Below are positions 1-5,080 of a stretch of DNA of 5,439 bases, piece after piece. Location of the stretch: the NCBI GenBank assembly GCA_017504735.1, contig JAFVQP010000180.1, positions 1 to 5,439 of the forward strand. Direction: 5' to 3'. The stretch is from Clostridia bacterium (GTDB taxonomy: Bacteria > Bacillota_A > Clostridia > Christensenellales > Borkfalkiaceae). The notes below the pieces were generated by a model, which saw nothing but the letters and a program-made list of their open reading frames with translations, was not told where the DNA came from and made no database searches. The position numbers and the translations under genes were made by a program. Within the stretch, counting starts at the first letter, position 1. Each line of letters opens with the position of its first letter.

Positions 1-1784
1 CAAGGTGCATATTCCATCAACGAGAATGCAAAGCTGCCCGTTTCCGTCGCAAACTTAAATTCAAAACGCAACGCCTTTCCGCTCAATTCCGACATAAGCA
101 TGGGCGTAGGAAGAACATAATTCGCACCACCGTTTAATTTTTCGCCCGTTACGTACTTCGTTGCTGCTTCAAGTCGCGCATCCACTACATACTCGTTTAC
201 CACAGATACACTCTGCCAGTCAATATACAAATCGCCAACAACAGTATTTCTAGGATAGATGAAGTCAATGGTCGGCGCAGCTGCTGCACCGTCACCCGTA
301 AAGCCGCTCTTGTTCAATTCCCAAGCATACCAACCGTCACCCGCTTCTACAATTCTGCCGAAGTTTGCCGTAATATCGTTCGCCGTCTTCGTAACGGTAA
401 CGATATCGCTGATACGATTCCATTCAAGTCCCATTACTTGGAATCCAAAGCTACCCGTTTCACTGATAAACTTAAATTCAAAGCGAATTGCCTTGCCTTC
501 CATTTGCGACATAAGAATCGCCGAAGGTAAACTGGTTTGGCCAAGCGAATCCCCCGTTTTGTATACGGTAGGCACGTCGCGTGAAGTATACTCGTCTACA
601 ATAGACAAACTACTCCAATCAATACATACCTCACCTACAACCGTATTTCTGGGAACAATGAGATCAAACACCTCCGCACCTGCCGAAACAGGGAAAGTTG
701 CCGCATTGATTTCCCATGCATACCAACCGTTGCCCGCGTCTACAATTCTACCGCAGGATCGATTCGTGCCATTATCCATTGCAATGAAACCGCTTTCCGT
801 CTTCGTAATCGTTATGATATTTGTAAACGGTGTCCACGGATCGTATTGCAATAACGAAAATGCAAAACTACCTGTTTCGCTTGTAAACTTAAATTCAAAG
901 CGAATTGCCTTGCCTTGCAACTCCGACGCCAAAATAGGCGCGGGAAGAACATAATTCGCACCACCGTTTAACTTTTCGCCGTCCGTATACGTATCGTAAA
1001 GATTTTCAACTTCAAATTCCTCTCCGCAAAGAGTACAAGCCGTTATAATCTGTCTTCTCTCTTCGTTTAATGCGGTTTCTTTTTGATGTTTTTGAGAATC
1101 AGGTATTTCAACACTGTTTGCTTCGGTTGCCTGCGTGGTGAAATATTCGCTTTCAAACACTGCTTCATAGTGCCCCATCGCATTGTTTTCACAATCGCCG
1201 TCCGTATCTGTCGCAATACTAATCGCCACAGTTTCTTCCAGTTCAAAACCGCATTCTCCTACCGTACAAGCAACACTTGCGGTACAAGTGTCTTCGCCCC
1301 AGTTATATTCCACCGCCGTTACGGTATGCGGGAGCATAGAATCTTCCTGCTCTGCGCTATTTGCGTCGGTAATTTGGTCAACAAACGCGTCGTTTTCAAA
1401 TAACGCTTCAAAATGCCCCATTTCGTTGGAATAACAGGTAGCATCCGTATCTTTTACATAATTTGCCGTAACAGTTTCTGTCAACGGCTCTTGACAATCA
1501 GCGTCCGTACAAACGGTTTCCGCCGTGCAGTCCAAGCCATTCCAAGAATATACCGCCGTATCCCACGTATGCATATGTTGGGACGGTTCGTCAGGCGTCG
1601 AATCATCAGGCGTCGAATCATCAGGCGTCGAATCGTCAGGCGTCGAATCGTCAGGCGTCGAATCATCAGGCGCAGTCATTGAAGAACCCGTAGACGTTAC
1701 ATCATCGCTTTCCGTAACCTCTGGAGAGCAAGCCCCCAAAGAGAACGTAAACAACAAACCAAGTAATAAGTAAATCTTTTTCAT
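1..1784 (-). CDS. Repeat-rich surface lipoprotein, 3' end beyond the window
   Basis: A frame opens at ATG 1784-1782 and stays open through 594 full codons to the left edge, with no stop. AAGGAG at 1797-1792, 7 bases upstream, fixes the start. Visible order: a Lys-rich hydrophobic signal peptide with lipobox L-G-A-C (Cys19), an acidic Ser/Thr stretch, a five-copy DDSTP linker (about 40-65), two 81-residue Cys repeats (about 72-224), a CxxC (Cys250, Cys253), then three copies of a 120-130 residue module (269-399, 411-532, 547 to the edge). The module carries GKA(I/L)RFEFKF, GRIV, GWYAWE and IDW. The last two visible bases (TG) fit the Trp that follows Tyr-x-Pro in the first copy. The protein is probably lipid-anchored outside the membrane, with the linker and Cys repeats acting as a stalk and the modules as binding domains; this role is inferred. 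It is the third gene of the operon, 66 bases after its neighbour. I do not recognise a named family for the whole protein. Confidence 0.9.
   Translation of the reverse strand, partial: MKKIYLLLGLLFTFSLGACSPEVTESDDVTSTGSSMTAPDDSTPDDSTPDDSTPDDSTPDDSTPDEPSQHMHTWDTAVYSWNGLDCTAETVCTDADCQEPLTETVTANYVKDTDATCYSNEMGHFEALFENDAFVDQITDANSAEQEDSMLPHTVTAVEYNWGEDTCTASVACTVGECGFELEETVAISIATDTDGDCENNAMGHYEAVFESEYFTTQATEANSVEIPDSQKHQKETALNEERRQIITACTLCGEEFEVENLYDTYTDGEKLNGGANYVLPAPILASELQGKAIRFEFKFTSETGSFAFSLLQYDPWTPFTNIITITKTESGFIAMDNGTNRSCGRIVDAGNGWYAWEINAATFPVSAGAEVFDLIVPRNTVVGEVCIDWSSLSIVDEYTSRDVPTVYKTGDSLGQTSLPSAILMSQMEGKAIRFEFKFISETGSFGFQVMGLEWNRISDIVTVTKTANDITANFGRIVEAGDGWYAWELNKSGFTGDGAAAAPTIDFIYPRNTVVGDLYIDWQSVSVVNEYVVDARLEAATKYVTGEKLNGGANYVLPTPMLMSELSGKALRFEFKFATETGSFAFSLMEYAP
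3..146 (-). repeat. Module copy R3, cut by the window edge
   Basis: Residues 547-594 repeat the start of R1 almost exactly: G-E-K-L-N-G-G-A-N-Y-V-L-P, then GKALRFEFKF (569-578), E-T-G-S-F-A-F-S-L, and Y-A-P at the edge. The rest of the copy, and any further ones, lie beyond position 1. The close match to R1 at both protein and DNA level shows that the array continues to the left. Confidence 0.85.
109..137 (-). repeat. 29-bp exact direct repeat, copy in R3
   Basis: Identical over 29 bases to 943-971 in R1, a distance of 834 bases (278 codons, exactly twice 139). It encodes the L-N-G-G-A-N-Y-V-L-P start of the module. Confidence 0.95.
189..554 (-). repeat. Module copy R2 of the left-edge lipoprotein
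   Basis: Residues 411-532 are the second complete copy: GKAIRFEFKF (430-439), S-F-G-F-Q-V-M-G, N-F-G-R-I-V (474-479), D-G-W-Y-A-W-E-L-N (483-491), F-T-G-D-G, and Y-I-D-W (520-523). It is the copy closest to the C-terminal domain of the neighbouring lipoprotein at 1851-2930: over the 70 residues from GKA to T-G-D-G I count 39 identities with no gap. The start is weaker than in R1 and R3 (G-D-S-L-G-Q in place of G-E-K-L-N-G-G). Confidence 0.85.
467..499 (-). repeat. 33-bp exact direct repeat, copy in R2
   Basis: This stretch is identical over 33 bases to 884-916 in R1, a distance of 417 bases (139 codons, in frame). It encodes the G-K-A-I-R-F-E-F-K-F region. Synonymous positions are identical too, which is unlike the flanks and points to recent duplication or gene conversion between module copies. 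Confidence 0.95.
884..916 (-). repeat. 33-bp exact direct repeat, copy in R1
   Basis: This is the partner of 467-499, identical over all 33 bases and in the same frame, in the G-K-A-I-R-F-E-F-K-F part of module R1. Confidence 0.95.
943..971 (-). repeat. 29-bp exact direct repeat, copy in R1
   Basis: Partner of 109-137, identical over 29 bases and in frame. R2, which lies between the two copies, has diverged here, so R1 and R3 share this piece while R1 and R2 share the 33-bp piece. The copies are therefore mosaics. Confidence 0.95.
1113..1571 (-). repeat. Two 81-residue Cys repeats in the left-edge lipoprotein
   Basis: Residues 72-152 and 153-224 align without gaps at a period of exactly 81 residues (243 bases). 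Both start at a His-Thr, contain an aromatic-x-Trp, share the spacing C-x5-C-x4-C-x19-C (Cys86/92/97/117 and Cys167/173/178/198), and end with M-G-H-[FY]-E-A-x-F-E. A degenerate third start follows at His233, leading to Cys250-x2-Cys253. They resemble the Trp/Cys repeats ending in a Thr-Ala-x-Phe-like strand that are common in large Clostridia surface proteins; that likeness is from memory. Four Cys per repeat could form disulfides or bind a metal. The DNA copies have diverged clearly, so this duplication is old. Confidence 0.85.
1591..1665 (-). repeat. Five-copy 15-bp in-frame tandem repeat (DDSTP linker)
   Basis: Five consecutive 15-base units (plus-strand unit tcaggcgtcgaatca) lie end to end, with a partial sixth (tcaggcg) at 1666-1672. 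The units differ only by a or g at the last base, which is a synonymous GAT/GAC change in an Asp codon. They encode Asp-Asp-Ser-Thr-Pro five times just after the lipobox of the left-edge lipoprotein. Such acidic Ser/Thr/Pro stretches usually act as flexible stalks. Near-identical units that are multiples of three can change copy number without breaking the frame. The repeat also produces Arg/Ile-rich and Ser-Gly-Val-Glu-rich shadow frames that are not genes. Confidence 0.95.
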
Positions 1785-1805
1785 CCTTTTTCTCCTTATA
1801 ATTTC

Positions 1806-1821
1806 AAGCAATACATTGCTT
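1806..1821. promoter_or_regulatory. Small perfect hairpin in the 66-base intergenic gap
   Basis: The sequence aagcaatacattgctt is a perfect inverted repeat: a 7-bp stem with a 2-base loop, or more realistically 6 bp with 4 bases. It lies between the TAA at 1851-1853 and the AAGGAG at 1797-1792. On the coding (minus) strand the bases after it are GAAATTATAAGG, not a U-tract, so it is not a clear terminator for the operon. On the plus strand it is followed by tttattttttt, a terminator-like layout, but no plus-strand gene leads into it. It may affect mRNA stability or translation of the downstream lipoprotein. The stem is AT-rich and weak. Confidence 0.4.
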
Positions 1822-1850
1822 TTTATTTTTTTACCGTGTTTGAACCCGTA

Positions 1851-2930
1851 TTAGTAGGCATCTACCACCGATAGGGTTCGCCAATCAATTTCCACGTAAG
1901 ACGCTTGCACGGGAAAGTCATTGTGATATACCATCCCAACGTCCCTTGCGCGGAATCTGCCGTCGCCTGTAAAATCCGCGTGGTTTAATTCCCAAGCGTA
2001 CCAACCGTCGGTAAGCTCTACAATACGTCCTATGTTCGACGTAACCGTATCCCCCTGCTTGGTGATACGCAGGTTGCCGGTAAGGTTTGCCCAGTCAGAG
2101 CCCATAACCGCAAATCCAAAAACACCGTCGCCTTCCCCAAATTTGAATTCAAAATGCAACGCTTTCCCCACCAAAAGTGGCATCTCTATGCGTTCTTTGA
2201 ATACCAAACCGTGCGTACCGCCGATTAAATAACCGTTTACATAGTAAGAACCCGCCTTGATTTGCTTAATATTCTGCTTTGCGCCGTAACGGATTACGAC
2301 GTCATCCATGTAATATACGGCTGCGTCTTCTTTATTTTCCGCACAATTTTTTTCAAATTGGAAATATATACCTAAAATTCCATCGTACTCGTCAAAACCA
2401 ACGCTTGAAATGATGTAACTCATATTCGGACGGTAGATAATTTCATTCCACCCGCTTTGCAACGTGAAATATTCTTGTCTTGCCAAATCCACCTTGTAAA
2501 GGTCGGTTATTCCAGTAACGAACCCAACCGCAACTTGCGCTTCCTCTTGGGAAGGATTATACACCCAAGCCGAAACGCTTTCTACAGAATTAAAATTGCT
2601 GTAATCAAAATTGAAATAATCGCTAACGGTCGGAATGTAGAAATAGGGGTCAACGGTGTTGCGTTCGCCACCCATTACGTATAACTTTGCCGACTGGTTT
2701 CCGCTTTTTACAAACGCCGTGTCCATATTCACGTCAATCGCACCAAACTCTTCACGCAAGCGTAAAAGCTGAAAGTCGGGTGCCCACTCTTCAAAGTCCG
2801 CAAGCACCGTTTGGTTCTCGTTACCTCCACTTTGAGTTTGTTCGCTCTCCTTGTCGCAACCGCTCGCCGTTAAACAACCAATCAGGGAAGCCAGCAATAA
2901 GGAAATCCATAATAAACGATTTTTTTTCAT
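1851..2930 (-). CDS. Two-domain surface lipoprotein with jelly-roll-like modules
   Basis: 359 residues from ATG 2930 to TAA 1853-1851. GTG 2933 is in frame just upstream, but ATG is better placed behind the SD-like AAGGGGGTG. The signal peptide is Lys/Arg then Leu-rich, with two possible lipoprotein Cys: Cys19 (L-I-G-C) and Cys25 (A-S-G-C, followed by an acidic Ser/Gln/Asn linker). Residues about 42-215 begin A-D-F-E-x-W, contain V-K-S-G-N-Q-S-A-K-L and close with Y-Y-M-D-D-V-V-I, a pattern typical of galactose-binding-like or carbohydrate-binding jelly rolls. Residues about 230-359 are one copy of the module found in the left-edge lipoprotein (GKALHFEFKF 255-264, G-R-I-V, D-G-W-Y-A-W-E-L-N, I-D-W, S-V-V-D-A-Y). 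I see no catalytic motif. It lies 12 bases after the DUF4091 gene and is probably co-transcribed and exported to the cell surface. A binding role is inferred and the ligand is unknown. Confidence 0.9.
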   Translation of the reverse strand: MKKNRLLWISLLLASLIGCLTASGCDKESEQTQSGGNENQTVLADFEEWAPDFQLLRLREEFGAIDVNMDTAFVKSGNQSAKLYVMGGERNTVDPYFYIPTVSDYFNFDYSNFNSVESVSAWVYNPSQEEAQVAVGFVTGITDLYKVDLARQEYFTLQSGWNEIIYRPNMSYIISSVGFDEYDGILGIYFQFEKNCAENKEDAAVYYMDDVVIRYGAKQNIKQIKAGSYYVNGYLIGGTHGLVFKERIEMPLLVGKALHFEFKFGEGDGVFGFAVMGSDWANLTGNLRITKQGDTVTSNIGRIVELTDGWYAWELNHADFTGDGRFRARDVGMVYHNDFPVQASYVEIDWRTLSVVDAY

Positions 2931-2935
2931 CACTC

Positions 2936-2944
2936 CACCCCCTT
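2936..2944 (-). promoter_or_regulatory. SD-like site overlapping the upstream stop codon
   Basis: The minus strand reads TAAGGGGGTGGAGTGATG. AAGGGGGTG differs from the ideal AAGGAGGTG by one base, and that G can still pair with U in 16S rRNA. Its core ends 7 bases before ATG 2930, which favours that start over the GTG at 2933. A second GGAG at 2936-2933 is too close to be the main site. The last two bases of the preceding TAA are part of the site, suggesting translational coupling between the two genes. Confidence 0.65.
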
Positions 2945-3479
2945 ACTCATAGAAAGAAATCGCCTTGATTGTGAACTCACGCGCAGGCATCAACCCTTCG
3001 CCGTCCGCTTTATAGAAGCTAAATATGAGTTTTTCAAGTAAGCCGCTAACGTTCATGTCTTTCGTACTCAAATCTACCACAATCATATTGTTGCCTTTGA
3101 CAAGTTCCATCGACGTAATTTCACTATTTACTCGGCTACCCGCAAATTTTGCGTTGATGTGCAGGATGGGTTTATCCGTTCCGTTGTAGCGGATATGCAA
3201 TACAATTCTTTGCGTACTTGCGTTAAGGTAAGACAAATTCTTGCCGACCATTGAAAATTCCTGTTCTCCCACGTCCATCCGCGTCGTCGCAGGAACAGCT
3301 ACCTTCAAGCCAGTACCGCTTACAGTCAAGGTAGGCAGCACCGTTCCCTTTTCAAATCCCGTTAAGTCAAGAGAATTGCCGTAGCGAACCGTCGCCTTAC
3401 CGCCAAGGTCTATCGTATAATCAATGTGTTCGTTTTCTTTAACGAAGGATAAATTCAAAGTATTAGTAGAATCTTTCAA
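2943..3479 (-). CDS. C-terminal beta-sandwich piece of the DUF4091-like protein
   Basis: 178 codons from a TTG at 3479, but the reading frame is the same as that of the DUF4091 piece and runs unbroken from just after its TAA (eleven more codons, G-D-Y-A-V-Y-E-V-S-T-S). There is no SD before the TTG and no signal peptide, so it is unlikely to be an independent gene. It completes a beta domain begun upstream (L-K-F-V-A-N-K-S-W before the stop; L-N-L-S-F-V-K and Y-T-I-D-L-G-G after it). It then has a second jelly-roll-like part with G-N-N-M-I-V-V-D-L-S and a closing F-T-I-K-A-I-S-F-Y strand. It ends 12 bases before the next start codon. Confidence 0.7.
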   Translation of the reverse strand: MKDSTNTLNLSFVKENEHIDYTIDLGGKATVRYGNSLDLTGFEKGTVLPTLTVSGTGLKVAVPATTRMDVGEQEFSMVGKNLSYLNASTQRIVLHIRYNGTDKPILHINAKFAGSRVNSEITSMELVKGNNMIVVDLSTKDMNVSGLLEKLIFSFYKADGEGLMPAREFTIKAISFYE

Positions 3480-3512
3480 GGACGTACTAACTTCATATAC
3501 AGCATAATCCCC

Positions 3513-5072
3513 TTACTGAGCAATCGCCGTTAAATCCGCGCCGTTATTCTTCACAGCCCAACTCTTATTTGCAACAAACTTCAAAGTATGCTTGCCGTAG
3601 CCGTCATCGCTGTTTTCAATAATGCCGTATTCAGTCGCTACGCACAGCTTTGCCGTTTCAAAAAGCTTTGCTCTTGCCGCGGAAAACTCCTCGGTGTTCG
3701 TCGTCACAACCGTACCTGTATACATATTCTTCGTCAAAGAAGATACAAAAGACGAAAAGCTCAACTGATTGCCTTCCGAAAGGGTTTCGTTTGCCTTTGC
3801 AAATCTTTGCTTGATTTCATAGAGAATCTCGTATTCTTCCATACCGTCGCGGATTGCTTCCAAACGCATGGAACCCAAGGGCCCATTTATTCCGTATTTT
3901 TTGCCAGGGTAGAACAAGAAACCTTCGCCGTTTGCACCATTCAATCTCGTAGCCACACCTTCGTAATATTCGTCAATGCTTAGATAACCCTTAGACGGAT
4001 CGTAGCGCGCATACAAATCGGTTGCCCAATACAAGTTGCCCACGACGTTGTATTCCGCTTGCATCCAGCTTAAAACTCTTGCAGACAGCCAAGTGTCGTC
4101 AATATGGTAGGTCGGATAAGGTGCTTTCGGCTGTACGCATCCGTACCACCATCTATCCCCTAAACCCTCGTAATCGTCACGCAAGGATTCGGAATTATAA
4201 TACTGGAATAACGGACAAAAGGTAACGCCTGCACTTGCCAATTTTTCATCATAATATTCCGTCAAAATATTAGCAAGATCGCGAATATCTTGTACCATGT
4301 CCGCTTTCAAATCTTCGGGAACGTCCTTTGCCATCACTGCAATACGTTCTGCAAACTCATTTTTCGTGGTATAGAACTGCATACTGACGTTGTACGCCTT
4401 TTCCATAATTCCGTTGCCGCGCGGCTCATCAATCACACCGCCGTACCAAATCAGCTTTTTGAACATATTGTAATTTTTTTCGACGCTGTAATCCCAAATG
4501 GCTTGCAGCACTTCCGTCATCTTGGTTTGGTTGAGATTCTGTCCAACCATTTGGTAAGGCATATTCACCGTCGAACACATAGGATTTTGCATATATTCGT
4601 ATGCTTTTTCTACCCAAGCATTAAGTTTTTCAGGGGTAGAGATATCCTCCAAATGGTTGTTGCCGTCCGTCAAGTTGTTGCCGCAAAGTCTGTACTCTAA
4701 AAGCGCGTCGTTGTAAACGTCAAACATTTCCTGCGACGTATCCAATTCCCCTTCAAAGAAACTCCATCCATTGATAAACGTCGATTGTAAATGGTTTTCT
4801 TCGGATACGGTGACGTCTTCAACCTGTACGCTAACGGGAATCGACTGCGACTCGTCGCCAATTTTTAAGGTCAAATTACCGGTGTACGTACCCGTAGGTT
4901 GATCGATTGCCGTTTTTACGCGGATATAAAAACCTTGGTTTTCGCCCTTATAAACAACGTTTTCACCTACGTTTTTGATATTTTCCATCGGCACTAATGC
5001 GTCGGGATAATTTGCAGGGGGCAAATTAGAACCCGCGTCGTAATTTACTTGGACGGTGATATATTTTTGCAC
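3513..5072 (-). CDS. Central DUF4091 piece with the GH123-like catalytic region
   Basis: 519 codons if started at GTG 5072, but the frame is open upstream and reads K-E-N-V-E-I-F-V before it. I see no SD for the GTG, so it is probably an internal codon. Residues 1-90 complete the N-terminal beta domain (N-Y-P-D-A-L-V-P, G-x-Y-x-G-N-L-T). Residues about 95-345 look like a TIM barrel, with W-Y-G-G-V-I-D-E-P at 209-217 (D215/E216, codons 4430-4425) as the candidate catalytic pair. Residues 345-415 are the DUF4091 signature: N-L-Y-W-A-T-D-L-Y, G-E-G-F-L-F-Y-P-G, S-M-R-L-E-A-I-R-D-G-M-E-E-Y-E. A beta domain begins at about 490 and is cut by TAA 3515-3513. It is probably an extracellular glycoside-hydrolase-like enzyme. 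The family call is firm and the substrate is not known. Confidence 0.85.
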   Translation of the reverse strand: MQKYITVQVNYDAGSNLPPANYPDALVPMENIKNVGENVVYKGENQGFYIRVKTAIDQPTGTYTGNLTLKIGDESQSIPVSVQVEDVTVSEENHLQSTFINGWSFFEGELDTSQEMFDVYNDALLEYRLCGNNLTDGNNHLEDISTPEKLNAWVEKAYEYMQNPMCSTVNMPYQMVGQNLNQTKMTEVLQAIWDYSVEKNYNMFKKLIWYGGVIDEPRGNGIMEKAYNVSMQFYTTKNEFAERIAVMAKDVPEDLKADMVQDIRDLANILTEYYDEKLASAGVTFCPLFQYYNSESLRDDYEGLGDRWWYGCVQPKAPYPTYHIDDTWLSARVLSWMQAEYNVVGNLYWATDLYARYDPSKGYLSIDEYYEGVATRLNGANGEGFLFYPGKKYGINGPLGSMRLEAIRDGMEEYEILYEIKQRFAKANETLSEGNQLSFSSFVSSLTKNMYTGTVVTTNTEEFSAARAKLFETAKLCVATEYGIIENSDDGYGKHTLKFVANKSWAVKNNGADLTAIAQ

Positions 5073-5080
5073 GAAAATTT

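Larger units (their letters stand above)
588..980 (-). repeat. Module copy R1 of the left-edge lipoprotein
   Basis: Residues 269-399 are the first complete copy of the shared module. They begin G-E-K-L-N-G-G-A-N-Y, continue through GKAIRFEFKF (291-300), S-F-A-F, C-G-R-I-V (344-348) and G-W-Y-A-W-E (353-358), and end at C-I-D-W (387-390) and S-I-V-D-E-Y. The alternating hydrophobic pattern and the closing IDW strand suggest a beta-sandwich like those in carbohydrate-binding jelly rolls (inference). Compared with R2, this copy has about seven extra residues before GRIV and two Cys (344, 387) that the other copies lack at those places. Confidence 0.85.

Noticed and set aside
259..954. 231-codon plus-strand open frame
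   Set aside because: It lies opposite the repeat modules of the minus-strand lipoprotein. Its internal repetition just mirrors those modules, and it has no SD or recognisable domain.
1591..1665. Possible CRISPR-like array
   Set aside because: The 15-bp units abut with no spacers and encode an in-frame linker; this is a coding minisatellite.
1413..1773. Plus- and minus-strand frames rich in Arg-Arg-Ile or Ser-Ser-Gly-Val-Glu repeats
   Set aside because: They are out-of-frame readings of the 15-bp DDSTP tandem repeat, not real Arg-rich or collagen-like proteins.
1806..1830. Rho-independent terminator on the plus strand
   Set aside because: The T-tract and hairpin fit the layout, but the stem is short and AT-rich and no plus-strand gene precedes it.
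3476..3505. ATG at 3505 after TAAGGGGATT as a possible new start following the internal stop
   Set aside because: The spacing to the G-rich stretch is short and the frame ends after nine codons, so it cannot encode the downstream beta domain.
3588..4700. Plus-strand open frames of 67-136 codons opposite the DUF4091 region
   Set aside because: They are antisense to a clear DUF4091 coding sequence, have no SD or family features, and their composition is that of a reverse complement.
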